Assembly: GCF_010093535.1 (NCBI RefSeq)
Contig: NW_022985192.1
Location: 231,369-295,368, forward strand
DNA: 64,000 nucleotides
Source: Lindgomyces ingoldianus
Taxonomy: Eukaryota > Ascomycota > Dothideomycetes > Pleosporales > Lindgomycetaceae
Direction of reading: 5' to 3'
Each line of letters opens with the position of its first letter. Position 1 is the stretch's first letter. Below are positions 36,474 through 49,181 of the stretch, in pieces. Both the position numbers and the translations under genes were made by a program. The notes beneath the pieces are model-generated. The model was not told the origin of the DNA. It saw nothing but the letters and a program-made list of their open reading frames with translations, and did no database searches.

Positions 36474-37016
36474 TTACAATCCAGGCTTCCCTAAGCTTGA
36501 TCCGGAAACAATCTCAAACTGTTGGCTATCGCAACAATCGTCCCCAACAGCCTCATCCCCCGAAAGAGCTGGCACGGTCGCCGGAATTGCACAGTACTTT
36601 CCTGAGCTACAAGCAAGCACGGCCAAGAAGCTCGTATCGGCGTTCGAGTTGGCCCAAGCTTTCACCGTTGCTGTTCGACATCCACTTTAGTATGGCAAAA
36701 CATATCCTGTTCGAGATTACATACGTTGTGCCCAAGGCTGGCAACTACTATCCTTGAGCGTTGGGTCTGTACATCCGTCCGCTCTCAGCAGACCGCGAGA
36801 GTCTCGAGCGCCCTCGTACAGACAGAGACCGGAGGAGAGACAAATGTCACCGGTGCCACAGCACGAGACAAATTTCTGCGAAGAGTATTGCTTAGCACAT
36901 GGGAGGTAGGTCGTCGTTTTCCCATTGAGACCGTAGCATTGCTGATACTCTAGGGCTACGGGGGAGGTGGCAGCTGCGACGACAAATGTCGCGAGACTGA
37001 AGAGTGTAGCCTTCAT
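36474..37016 (-). CDS. Small secreted cysteine-rich protein, 2 exons
   Basis: Exons 37016-36725 and 36670-36474 give 162 residues; the intron has GTATGT, a TACTAA branch and an ACAG acceptor. A signal peptide (1-17) leads to a mature protein with at least 12 cysteines, including SCCGTGDICL, GCTDPTLKDSSC, LACSSGKYC and DDCCD. This spacing (CC-GTGD-C near the N terminus, CTDPT-C in the middle, a late CC pair) recurs in small secreted proteins of plant- and soil-associated ascomycetes, often listed as candidate effectors. No function is established. Upstream a 3.7-kb gene-poor region follows, a common setting for such genes. Confidence 0.78.
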
Positions 37017-40000
37017 ATCGAAGCAAAGGAATCTTAGTGCAGATTAAACTTATTCAGGAGCTCAAAGAGGAATCAATAGGAGATGATATGGTGCCGATGC
37101 GAATAATCATTCCCTTTTATAGTCTGTGAAGAAATATACTGTTTTCTGAAGGATTCAATCAGCGGAACCAATACCAAAGTCAGCTACGACCCGCACCTAG
37201 TGATTTGTATAAGAATACGCCAAATGCTGCAGGCTTTATACCAAACACTGTAACAAAGTGCTACATTTGGAATATTCTAGCGGAGAAGGACGCGCACGTA
37301 GTGGCGGAGTTCATCAAAGTAGATTGTTATGTAACATAGGAACCTAGCCGAATGCTAGATGCGGTGCGACAATACTTAATTGTCATGGAAGCTCGATCCT
37401 TCCTAATTACGGAGGATTGTGTGAAGAGTAAGGGTGGGGAAAACGGAGTCGTCTCGGTAGGAATTAGTGTACTTGGTGTCTACAGGTTCATTTCAGCTCG
37501 TTGAAGCTTACTCTGCTCACTTTGCTCCGCCGTCTCGCTTCGCCCCCAATAAAAATAAAATATAAAAAAAAGCTCCAGGCAGCTGATTTCCATTCAATTG
37601 CAATGCAGAGGTGTTCAATAATATTTAGAGTCAGGTTGAAGAGGCATTGAGGTAGTTCAGGAGGGAAAGCTCAACCGCGATAGATTTGGCATAGACTTCC
37701 TGTACCGAACCTAAGCATCCCATGAAAGGTTCTGATATATGAATGAAGATTTACCATAGAGTAAGATTTCCGCAGAGCGTTGGCACAGCCTTCTTTGTGG
37801 CCTAAGCAAGCATGCTAAGTCGTTGACCATTCAACAAATTGTTTTCTATGCCACAGGGACATGAATTCTACAATAGCTTTCGAATGAAAAGATCGCTTCC
37901 GTTAAGTCACCAAAAGAAATATTCAGCTCATATGCGGTAAGTGCATCATTCAAACGGACACAGCGAAGCGCTATGTGAAACTCTCTCAAACCATAGGGTA
38001 AGCCTATCGTACTTTGAGTACATTAAATTCGAAACCATTAGCTGCGGCTTCCTTTCAGGCATTCTCTCCTCAGGGTAATCACAACAACCAAATCGAAGTA
38101 TAACAACGACACCACCACCACGATCAATGCCCCCACCAATGCAGAAACAATAAATCAACCAACAAACTAAACAATCATCACATATCTCTAGTAACTGAAA
38201 CAGCCCAACTTAATTTCAACGAAGAGTCCAAATTCCGAGCGGAACATCGAAGTGCAACAAGTCGTACGTCCAGTTCCACACAACACTGTCAGCAGAATGG
38301 CAGTAAATGACTCAGAGGGTTACCAGCATTAGCATCTGAAGCAGGAGAACGTTCCTCAGTCTCGGCCAGAGCCTAACACGGCTGGATTCATTAAGATCTA
38401 GATTAGCCCCCTAATTGGAAGCCGGAGATGGGTTGGTATTTTGGTCCGTAGAGTCTTGTTGGGGAATATACGGTCGCTAGGAAATATATGCTAGTCAACG
38501 TAATTCTCGCTATCCCATGTTTTAGCTGCTTCTCCCCCAGGAAGGCGATGAATGAGACTCATTGAACTAGACCGAGGAGTCCTGGCCATGGGAACTGCAG
38601 GCATGGATACTTAGGTTGGTGGATACAAATTCCAAATTGAAACTTGAAAGATGTGTGCTTTGGCGCAGCCACTGTGAATTCCGAACACCTAACAAGGCAT
38701 ACGAAGCGAATGTGAGAATGTGAGGCAGTGAAACCACGCCAGAGCGCTTACAGCATATTGGCATCTACCAGGGGACATGATGAGAGTATATCTAGTAGGT
38801 CAAATCAGTTGTTGGAGATTTGGAAGTGCTCGAAGGAAGACAAGAGAAAATAGGTGGCTCTTCGGTGTTGGGAAGGAGAGCGGTTACTTCCTGGCTACCC
38901 CTACTCCCCCATGTCTTAGTGAATTGGTTGAGTCTACCCCCGGCTGCTGGCTTCCCCATTTCGCTGGTCAAGCTTCTTCGAGCGTTGCTAGAACCGAAGC
39001 TCCGTACCTTAGTTTCGAAGGTTATGTGTTGGCCCTTACGAGCTAATAGTATGTGTAATCTTAGCCATAAATTATTTGTGAGTTCGAGACTGATAATAAT
39101 GTTGTAGCGACTGCCGAGAAGGGGCAAAGTGCGCTGTACCCTAGCGTCGTGGTTTCGGGGCAGATTCGAACGGTGAACCCCATCACCTCGGATATGGTCT
39201 GATCGTCTTCTATCACAACAGCATCTCCATGATTCTTCCTAGCTCGTTTTCCGTCACTATGCACGAAAGCGGCATGTCGGTATCAGAGCTTAACTGCAGT
39301 TATCGCGGCGTGCAACCTTGCCGGCGTCTCAAGCGGCGTTACGAGTACTAGGCATGAACTAAGGGCCAAATCACAAATTTGGCCTCTTGACACTCGCAGC
39401 TGCATGATGGCTCAATGCAAGATGCGGAGTACGTTAGGATCATTCGCCCTTCTCTGCTTCAATTATATCCCTTGTGAGTTCTCTCGGACTTTTCGTCGCC
39501 CCTTAGTTTCAGCATCAGAGGTCTTTACTCTTTGGGGATGGTCAAGGTTACTTCACATCAGAAGTCCAAAATCTGCGAGGATGTCCAACTATTATATTGC
39601 GCTTTGGCCTTCTGGTTGCTTTGTACCCCTCGCCACTTTGACTACGCCAAGGACTTTGCGGTTCTCGTTCAGCCACAGTACCTATGGGTGGACAGGCTCT
39701 CAGCCCTACCCAAGGAACACGTTACACGTCGGCATAACACGAGTCACTGCCGATGAAGTACATGTGGGGGGAGAGACAGCAGGATTTGCTGTTATCGGGC
39801 ACGGTTGTAGGAAGTTTGCGAGAGGTAACCACAACGCGTGGGCGTGCGGACCGTACCGAGCCTCCCTCATTTGCAACCACCAACATCCATTCGTATCTTC
39901 ATTGGCCCGTGTGTCATTTCTTGCACCCTCGCCGCTTCTGTCGTTCTAGGGCTACAAGAGTTCCTCCAGTCCTTTGTTTTCCACATTCATGTCGCCCAAC

Positions 40001-40753
40001 GCTTTCACATTGGCACAGTAGTTCGTGGAGTCGGTACGCCGCGTCTCCGCTTCTCAGGTCATAACTGTGTCAGATCAGATTATTTCCGTTGCGCAGCTAT
40101 TCGGCGCGTGCCACTCCGACTTGGTTTCTTTCCAATTGAAGACAGCATTCTATCCGAAATCGGCGTGCAACCGGAAGAAAGACGAAGCCATTTGGGGCTT
40201 TTTTTTTTTTTGCCGCGTGATATGGGGTTCACCTACCTACCCATCCATCGTTGATCCCGCGTTCTGGTAGTAAGCCTAACGCTTTTGGCTAGCCGCTGTG
40301 TTTCAATCTTGTCACGTTCTCATTGAGCCTTCATAGTTCTTGGTTCCGACTCCAGCCTGTCTCGTGTCTTTGCAGCAACAAGATCACCTCTCAGAGATCC
40401 GCTCAATTAATTCGGCGAAGATGTGACTCAATGAACGAATCTTGCGGTGACCCCTGTCATAAATTGTTGTTACGCCCATCGGACTTTGCGAGGCAGATGT
40501 CTCGCCTCAACCGCTATGTTTCATACTGTGCCGCACGAGGGTCCAGAATGCCTTGCCAGTTGGAAGGCAAACGAAGGACACTGGCCACGCCGCAGAGCAG
40601 AGCCCTTTGTCGAGCCCAAAAGTGCTTTAAGCATATCTACAAATCTCCGGCCCTTATTGCCCTCATCCCCGGCCCCCTTTGCTAGATAGAACCTCGAGGA
40701 AATCCCAGCATTGCCTTCCTTCCCCTGCCGTGCCTCCAAGATTTGACCTCGCG
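37017..40753. other. 3.7-kb gene-poor region
   Basis: I find no supported gene. Open frames up to 181 codons (39404 plus) look like chance: no motifs, poor starts and no splice partners. A 12-nt T-run is at about 40199-40211. Promoter elements of the receptor-like gene at 40754 should lie in the last few hundred bases. An A-rich patch at 37551-37569 is the only other compositional oddity. Confidence 0.45.
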
Positions 40754-42080
40754 ATGAGCTCGACTTCATCGCTGACGCCAGAACTTGCCGCTGCAAATGC
40801 AAGCCAGCCGTTGCTAAATGTCTGCATCAGCTTTGCTATTCTCGAAACCTTTTTCATCATTGCTTTTCTCTTTTCTTGGTATTTCAATAGCCACAATACT
40901 AATTCAAACAACGCTGTGTTATATCTCATCATGGCTGCCTACATTTTCTGCATAGCAGGAACTATGACCGGAGTTGGTAATTCAATCTCGCCTCGACATG
41001 CCTAAAAACTTTCTAATGCATGTATAGTTCACATCACTGTTGGAGGCGCCGGATACCACGCAGATACGTTGCATCCTGCTACCGTTCGAACTATGCTCAA
41101 GATCATGCGAGCGCACGAAATTATATACTCTCTATCAATCCCATTCCCCAAACTCGCTATCTTGTGCTTATACTTTCGGCTTTTCACGTCCAAGATATCA
41201 CACTATATTCTGTACACGACTGGCTTCCTAATTCTTGCAACATTCGTCTTCGCCTTCGTGTCAATTTTCGCCAACTGCAGACCCTTTCAATACTACTGGG
41301 ACAAGCGGATACAGGGTCATTGTACGATGGATGTAGTAACCGTTTTTCGCTTTTACAGCATACCGAATATTTGCACGGATATCACGCTTTTGATCCTTCC
41401 GATACCGGCACTGTGGAATTTGCATGTTGGAATGTGGACGAAGATTGGGCTTTTTATGACCTTCCTAATTAGTTCAATGTGAGTTTAGGCGTACCTGTCT
41501 CAAGTGTTTGATCCACTTCGCTAATCTCCCCTTATTTAGTGGAATCGTAACCGCCGTTCTTCGCTTTGTATCGATCCTTCAGGTGAACTATCTGGAAGAT
41601 GTCACCTACCTCTGCGTCCAAACCACCATCTGGACCGTTATCGAACCTGGCGCATATTTCGTAGCTGCAACAATGCCCACACTACGACCACTCGTTAGGC
41701 GAATTTTCGCAGAACTGGATAGCTTCTGTCCTTTCACACATGCTTTTACTCAGTGGGTGCGACGGCGGCTCCCAGAATCGACTTCCGGAATCGAAGCTGG
41801 ACACGGTCACTATCTCCGCAAGAAGTCGTGGAACTTTAAGCTTCCTCAAGACTCTGTTCCTCAACCTAGTAGGGTACTTCGATTAGATGACCTACATTAT
41901 ATGCAAAACCGCGCAACAATGAGCCCGAGTAGCATAGATGAGGAGAGTATGCTGTGTGCGGCGGCGGTAAGCCATGAAAAGATGAATAGAGAGGGGAGAA
42001 ATCCGGATGGGACGTTGCGGGGTTGGTCGTTGCAGCCGATTCGGTTGAGTCCGCTGCGGACGTCCTTCTATTTTGCGTAG
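40754..42080 (+). CDS. Rhodopsin-domain (SAT4/PTH11-like) seven-helix membrane protein, 3 exons
   Basis: Exons 40754-40976, 41028-41478 and 41540-42080 give 404 residues with correct phases. About seven hydrophobic helices span residues 20-290. Family marks include VGGAGYHADTL after helix 2, a long third helix with LSIPFPKLAILCLYFRLF, FANCRPFQYYWD before helix 5, and DITLLILPIPALWNL. This is the fungal integral membrane rhodopsin domain, found in PTH11-like GPCR-type receptors and many uncharacterised proteins. It lacks the extracellular CFEM domain that defines true PTH11. The C-terminal 120 residues are cytoplasmic, hydrophilic and end RTSFYFA. A sensing role at the plasma membrane is inferred; the ligand is unknown. 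Confidence 0.88.
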
Positions 42081-43716
42081 GATCGGCTTAAATAGCTTGG
42101 TTGGAGACACTAAGTAATATGGGAGCCGACTGTTCATACCATGGGTATTAATAAAAAGGCCCCTCCGGTAGGAGGCTTATAAAATAGAGTCCTGCAGCTG
42201 AGCATGTGAGCCGCAGACATGAAATTCTCTCAAGATCATTTGGGGCCCTATAAAAGGCCGATCATGGTGGAGTGTAGGGGCAGCCGAGAGGGCTCGCCCG
42301 GCCTCTATTAATTACCTGCAACTAGATCCCACCTGGCAGGTAGCCTAATGGGGTAAGAAGAGTTGGCTGGGCCATTACACTAATACCAAATCAATCTCTC
42401 TCGGTTTCTGACGGTCCCAGATGTCCTTTTAAGTGCGGGTATGGACCAGAGAGAGACAGATCATTCCAGTTGAGCGCTGATGGGGGATTGACGTGAGGAA
42501 TGGTTTTCGTAACGCTGCTATTGCCAACCAATCGACCTGAGGCTTGGCGAAGACTCTTGCTGCACTAAACTTCGGGTCATTACTGTGGCTAACTTAGAGC
42601 TGCGAACTAAAAGGGCACTAGAGGAGAATATAAAGCTAGTAGGAGCAGGTGAGAGAATTCTCCGTCAAACCTTAACAGATTTAAACGATTCCAGCGCCAT
42701 TGGAAAGTGCTTAACGAGCTCCTCAGTTATGTATAGGAATAGATTTGCAACTCGTCACCTTGAGAAGTTGTAGTCTGCAGGATGTGGTGGAACGCGGATA
42801 GTGCTGGGGCCGAAAGGGATAGTGCTGGGGCTGAAAGGGATAGTGCTAGAACCGATACCCATTTAATAAATAGCTGAGGAACCTATACCATGAAGTTGAA
42901 AGCTATTCGCGTATAGTTCGTCTACTCTCCTTGCATGAATAAAGCAGGGGCCTTCAGCTAAGGCGCCTTCTACAATACACAGACAGTTTCGAAAACGGAT
43001 AAAGTAGCAGTAGCGTAGCCCCACGTGACAGCGTGCTCCCCAAGGCGTCGGGAATAAGCCACGGTCGATTCTGAGACGGCGGCTGCAACATGGATTTCAA
43101 ATCTCACCAGGCGAGTAGTTTGTCGATGGTCGGAGAGAAAACAAAGCAAACATCGCAGGGCACGCGCCTGTGGCTAGTGAATTGGGAGCCACAGCCAAGC
43201 CACAGCCTTTGGGGGGCGAGTGATGATGCAGGCCCACATCCTCGCAGGGCTCCGACGCCATTCACTCTTCGACGCACCGCGCCCAGCAGCTTCCACAGCC
43301 TTTAGAGCCCTCGATTGCGGCCTCTTCCTCCCGCACTCACTGGCTACCCCGCATGCGCAGATATCAGCGTCTCTGGAGCGCGACGCGTGTGTTGGAGGAC
43401 ATTGTCGCAGCGACGCGGTAAAACAATCTCGAGCCCGTCTTGCGGCCAGGATCCCAAGTATTAAGGCCTATAGGACGGGCGACGGGCTGCGCGACGAAAC
43501 CGACCCCGCAACCCAACGCCCACAAAGAAAAATAGACATAAACACAAGCGGAGGGCAGCTGGCTGGCTATGCGCCCCGACGACAACGAGCGACCGAGCAC
43601 AGCGAGCGCCGCAATCGATTGACGCCCGTCCGAGGATACCGGAACATTGGTACCCAGGTACATTGGAACGGCTTGGGATACAGCAGAGAGGCTGCCGAAC
43701 CGGGCGAGAGGAGACC
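42081..43716. promoter_or_regulatory. Upstream region and probable long leader of the septation kinase gene
   Basis: 1.6 kb without a supported gene. The first half has mixed short repeats, including the 21-bp array. From about 43000 the DNA becomes GC-rich, with several plus-strand open frames and ATG codons before the kinase start. That fits a long 5' leader with upstream ORFs, a common feature of fungal signalling kinase genes. The leader boundaries cannot be fixed without transcripts. Confidence 0.4.
42796..42852. repeat. 21-bp tandem repeat, about 2.7 copies
   Basis: The unit GGATAGTGCTGGGGCCGAAA plus G starts at 42796, 42817 and 42838. The second differs by one base (CTG for CCG), and the third breaks off with CTAGAACCGATA. 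It lies in intergenic DNA upstream of the kinase gene. Confidence 0.8.
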
Positions 43717-46700
43717 ATGGTGTCGAATACGCCGAGGCCTTCCCATTCCCAATCCCAATCCCATTCTCATTCTCATTCCCATCCCCACCCACACTCCCAG
43801 CCTCGCTCCTCGCAGCAAGTCCTGTCCAAACCGAGCGGCTCAAATGCGAATAATTCCAGCCACTCCAAGAAGGCGTCTGCATCGTCTAACCACCGCGCCC
43901 CGAGTCGTGAAGGCAGACCGAGCAGAGAGGGTTCCGCACAACGGGCTGCTCAGGATGTCGTCGGGCTCAAGGACTACCAGCTCGGCGACTGTCTTGGCAA
44001 GGGCGCCTTTGGTAGCGTGTACCGGGCGCTGAACTGGGGCACCGGCGAGACAGTCGCCATCAAGCAGGTTCGGCTGGAGAACCTGCCTGCTGCAGAGCTC
44101 AAGACCATCACCGTGGAGATCGACCTGCTAAAGAACTTGAACCACGCCAATATCGTTAAGTACCATGGCTTCGTCAAGAGCTCCGAGTCTCTGTACATCA
44201 TCCTAGAGTACTGCGAGAATGGCTCCTTGCACAGCATCTGCAAGAACTTCGGCAAGTTCCCCGAAAACCTGGTCGCCCTGTACATGTCTCAAGTGCTCCA
44301 TGGGCTGTTGTATCTCCACGAGCAAGGTGTCATACACAGGGATATCAAGGGCGCCAACATCCTGACCACCAAAGAGGGCTTGGTCAAACTAGCAGACTTT
44401 GGTGTTGCTACCAAGGCAGCTGGGCTGGATGAGTCGAGCGTGGTTGGGACGCCATACTGGATGGCTCCTGAGGTCATCGAGCTGACCGGGGCTACCACCG
44501 CTTCAGATATTTGGAGCGTGGGGTGTACAGTGATTGAGTTGATTGAAGGGAGACCCCCATATCATAAGCTGCAGGCTATGCAGGCGCTCTTCCGCATTGT
44601 CAATGACGAGCACCCGCCTCTGCCAGGTAGTGCTTCTCCGGTATGAATACAAACACGCGTTATTATCGAGAAAGCTACTGACCATCCGCAGGCCGTCCGA
44701 GATTTCTTGATGCAATGCTTCCAGAAGAATCCCAACCTACGTATCTCTGCTAAGCGACTGCTCAAGCATCCGTGGATATTGAGCGCAAAGCGAACAGTCC
44801 CATCCGTCCAAACCAAACCCACTGAATACGACGAAGCTGTTAAATCTGTCCAAGAGTGGAACGAGGCGCTTAAATCTCCAAATTCCCTGCGCCGGAGTGG
44901 CCGTTTGACGACCAGCCTCGGGCCGTCAAAAAGGGAAACCCTGCCCACAACCGCCACCACCGTGTCTTCGCGCAAGGCTTCTGTGAGCGTGAACCTGCCG
45001 AAGCACAGGCCAAATGCTGAAACCTTCCGTTCACCTGATATGGACGCAAATGATAACTGGGATGCCGATTTTGCAGAAAGTATTTCACCAAGTGCCCTTC
45101 ATCTCCCCCACTTAAAGCCACAGGATAACTTCGCCGGCCTCTTCTCTAGCGAGAAGCTCAAGGCTTATGCTAGCTTCGAGGCAGTTACCGAGGAACCGTC
45201 GAACTTGGATGAAGGTGAGGCCACGGTGAAGAGTTTTCTCGGTCTTCAGAGCAGAAAGAGCACAGACGCATTCGACGACATCGAAACCTTGAGAGCCTCA
45301 TCGATCAGAGGAAGGCCTTCCTCCTCACGGATGTCATCTGATTCCACCGCTGACGATCGTCACGATGTCCAACCAAAAACTGCATTCCTTCGTGGCATCC
45401 CTAAGGCTACCCAGCTATCGAAGAGCAAGGTTGCAGCTCTCGCCCGACCTTCGTCACTCTTTCGAGAGAATTCTGTTGAAGACTATTCCGACCTAATGCC
45501 AGCTGATGAGAGCGCTTTCGAGAAGAAGTTGAAAGCCATGCAAGGAGTCCAACCCCGTTCCCTCCCTCACCAGCCAGCCTTGGCTAAAGAACCTCCACCA
45601 GCTGAGTCCTTCTCCCCGAAGCTCTTCCATCCAAGCGACCTCAAGACTGCTCCGAAGTCGACCCGAGATGCCGCTCTCAATGGCAATGCTCGGCGTCGAT
45701 CAGCGTCATCAACATCGGCACGGAAAATGCAGCGTTCGCAATCAGAGATTGAGATCCAGAAGTACGCTGAAGACGACGAGGACAACGACTTCTCGGATGT
45801 GTTTGGAGATAAGGGGTTTAGCTTACCGAGTAAGGCGGATAGCGACAGTGGGTCGGAACATAGCATGGCTATGATTACTTCGAAGATGTCCTCGTCATTT
45901 GTAAGAGCTCTCCTGCAGGCTCTTTGTTCCATTCTAATGGTTACAGATTATCACCGACGACGATGAAGTTGATCCATTCGCCAACCTAGAAGAGGGTCTG
46001 GAGAATATCAACCTCGAGAACAATGTCGCTCGTGACAGGGATGATCGTCTAGCTAAGCAGACTGAGAATCTTGTCGGCTGCCTGAAAACTAGTCAACCTG
46101 ATGACGTTCTGCTTGATATAACAGATCAGCTTATCCAAGTCCTCTACGAGTCCCCGGACAAGAAGAGCATCGTCCTCCGATCCCATGGCATGCTTCCCAT
46201 TCTCGAGATCCTAGGCACAAACCCTCCCCGCGATGTTGTCTTGCGCCTGCTCAAGATCGTCAACATGATCATTCTTGAAGACGCAGAATCCCAGGAATCG
46301 TTATCTTTCCTTGGAGGTATCCCTATTATCTCCAGCTTTGCGCATAAGAAGTATCCGAGCGAGATCCGGAAAGAAGCTGCCGCGTTCGTACGGCAGATGT
46401 ATCAGACTAGTACTCTGACACTGCAGATGTTCATTGGCTGCGGTGGCATCAATGTCTTGGTTGAGTTCTTGGAAGAAGATATAGACACTGAGAGGGATCT
46501 AGTACTCATCGGTGTCAATGGTGTTTGGAGTGTTTTTGAACTGCAGGTGAGTTAGGACATTGTGTAAAGGGCTGAGCTTTCGCTGATTTGTGATAGGGTC
46601 CTACGCCAAAGAATGACTTCTGCCGCATCTTCTCTCGCAGCTCAGTACTCTATCCACTCTCGCTCGTTCTTAATCGTGTGGTTGACGAAGAGGGTGAACT

Positions 46701-48606
46701 CGCTGAGCTCATCGAGGGACGTATAGTTAACATCTTTCTCATCTTCTCGCAAGCAGAGAGTCATGTAAAGGATCTCGTAGCTGACCGAATGATTTTGAAA
46801 CGTAAGTTCTTTATTCACAGTTTCGCCAACGCACAGGCCCCACCCACTTGCATATGCTTCCTTCTACTGCCCCAACAATGCCAATTACTGACCTGCCTCC
46901 AGGCGTTCTGAAGGATCTCCGTAAAATGGAGCCCAATCACCAAGTCACCATGCTCAAATTCATCAAAAACCTCTCCATGCTCTCCTCCACACACGAAGCT
47001 CTCCAAAACTCCAATGCCATCGACGTCCTCATCGAACTCCTTAAATCCTCCCGTAAACAACCCCTCTTCCGCGAAATCTCCAACCAGATCCTCAACACCA
47101 TGTACAACCTTTGTCGACATAATCGGTCCCGGCAGGAAGAAGCGGCGCTGTCAGATGTGATACCGATATTGAAGGAAGTTGTTCAAACTGAATGGCCCCT
47201 GAAGGAGTTTGCGCTCCCGATACTGTGCGAGCTTGCGCATTCGGGCAAGGTTGCTAGGATGAAACTTTGGGAGAATAGGGGGTTGCAGTTTTATATCAGT
47301 ATGTTGAGTGATCGGAATTGGCAGGTTACGGCGCTGGACGCGATATTTATATGGTATGTTCCCGCAATCCCCCCCTTACCGCATCATCGCCAAACGATTT
47401 TTTGTGGTTATGTACTAAACTTGTTATAGGCTCCAAGAAGAAACCGCCCGCGTAGAACAATATCTCCTAACATCCAACTTCTCCACCGCCATAATCGACG
47501 CCTACACCTCTCCCGAACTATCCCAATCCACATTCGAGAACATGCTAGAGCCACTTCAAAAACTCATTCGTCTTTCACCGCCCATCGCTGCATCCCTCGC
47601 CGTCCCAGAGATCTTCACAAGAACGTGCCAGAAACTAGGCCACAAGGACGCCGTCACCCGCCTCAATCTTCTTCGTATTCTCAGGACAATATGCGACGCC
47701 ACAGACGATGATTGCACGCTAATCAGGGGCTTCGGTGTCTATGATGCTATCTTCCACCTCTCCGCCCACGATCCCGCTATCCTTGTCCGTCAAATGGCGG
47801 ATGAGCTGGTTCAAGCTTGTAATAGTTTCACTAAACGCAGTATCTCCCGCGGCTCAGCCGGATTCCGACGTCCGACTTCTCGCGCTTCCGTTACTGGCGG
47901 TCGAGCAGGTAGTGGGTCTTCAACCGGCTCGACGATTCTGGGTGGCGTCGCTGCTATGACGCCTCCGACGCCGACTTCCCTTGTGCATAGCTTCTCCATG
48001 CCGCCAACGCCCGGGACGCGGGACCGGCAGAGCCGGAGTCAGAGTACCGCAAGTATCTATGACGTCAGGGAGGAATGGACTAGCGAAAGTGGGGGGAGTG
48101 GAAGCGGAAGTGGACGCGGGATGCCAATCGGTGTAGGCAGTGGCGCAAACGTCTCCGCGCCCTTAGTCCGCGCATCCACAACTCTAGGGATAGTAGGGTC
48201 GCGAACTCCAGGTAACACGAGGCCGCCGAGTCGCGATCACTCGCAGCCATCATCGCTTATGTCGATATCAAACTCTGGATCTGCATCTGGCTCTGGCTCT
48301 GGCTCTGGCTCCTTGGGTAGTAGTGGCGGTACATCATCCTCCTCCGGCAAGCGCGAAAGCCGACTCCCGAAAGCCCGACAAGGACGCACGAGTTTGGCGC
48401 TTATGGAAGCGGTGACGAGACGGAGGGGGGATAGGGAGCGGGAGCGAGAGACAGAGAATTCGGCGCCGAGGAATGGTATTAGGAATGGGGATCCTGGTGA
48501 GAGGGAGAGTCCGTTGCCGAGGCTGAAAATCGTGAGACAGAGGAGGCAGACGAGTGGGGGGGAGATGGGGAGATCGAGGGGGAGTAGTGCCGGTGAGGGG
48601 GGTTAG
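43717..48606 (+). CDS. sepH: Septation-initiation MAP3K-like kinase (SepH/Cdc7 type), 6 exons
   Basis: Exons 43717-44640, 44692-45900, 45947-46546, 46597-46801, 46903-47353 and 47430-48606 give 1521 residues with consistent phases. A Ser/His-rich leader ([13 protein letters not shown]) precedes a Ste-type kinase at about 86-337: [10 protein letters not shown]116 in [23 protein letters not shown] and [11 protein letters not shown] disordered linker follows, then about 550 residues of armadillo/HEAT-like helices (from [17 protein letters not shown]), as in Aspergillus SepH and fission yeast Cdc7. The Ser/Gly-rich C terminus contains [12 protein letters not shown]. SepH/Cdc7 acts in the septation initiation network at the spindle pole body to license cytokinesis. 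The kinase is catalytically complete. Low-complexity ends make it longer than the usual about 1350 residues. The start ATG (ACCATGG) has an ideal context. Confidence 0.93.
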
Positions 48607-48963
48607 GGTTGCAAGTGTGGGTAGTAAAAGAGTCAAGGTGGAAGAGGTGGGGAAGAGCAAGGCCAAGGATGGACATATGCACGAGGAGCCTACGACGATC
48701 TACCATTTTGGTATCATCCACTCTCTTTCCCCACCCCCTTCTTTCCTGGATTACTTCCTCTACTGTCAACAAGATACGCGGGACTTCACCCTCTTGCTAG
48801 CTTTTTCTGCGGCGTCTTTGGGTCAGGGGCAAGGGATACGGTACAGCATACGCTGGTTTAGATGGGTATATTGCATAGCTCGGCGCATCATAACTACGAT
48901 TGAACGTCAAGACTTCTGTCTAGCTGTTTGAATGGAAAATGGGGTTTCCTTTTTAGAATATAG

Positions 48964-48998
48964 GATTTGTGATTTGTGATTTGTGATTTGTGATTTAT
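48964..48998. repeat. 7-bp tandem repeat (GATTTGT), 5 units
   Basis: Four perfect GATTTGT units and one GATTTAT unit in the 3' flank of the kinase gene, probably within or just beyond its transcript end. Confidence 0.85.
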
Positions 48999-49181
48999 GG
49001 CTTAGATGCTGTGAGATCTGGGTCGTGATAGGGCTATTGGGGGGCAAGGAGCGCTAGGTGAGTAAGTTTGCACACGTGACACCGTCCCCTATGCCCAGTC
49101 CCGCCTCTAGAAGTATCTTAACACTCCTCCCAGCTTCTTTCTCCCTCCACCGCCGGCTTCCTCTGCATTTAACTATGTGGA

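Noticed and set aside
39100..39260. Possible tRNA on the minus strand (contains GTTCGAATC)
   Set aside because: The flanking bases do not form a T-arm stem, and no acceptor, D-arm or anticodon stem could be folded.
39404..40260. Overlapping plus-strand frames of up to 181 codons
   Set aside because: Composition is what chance would give in C/T-rich DNA; no motifs, start context or splice partners.
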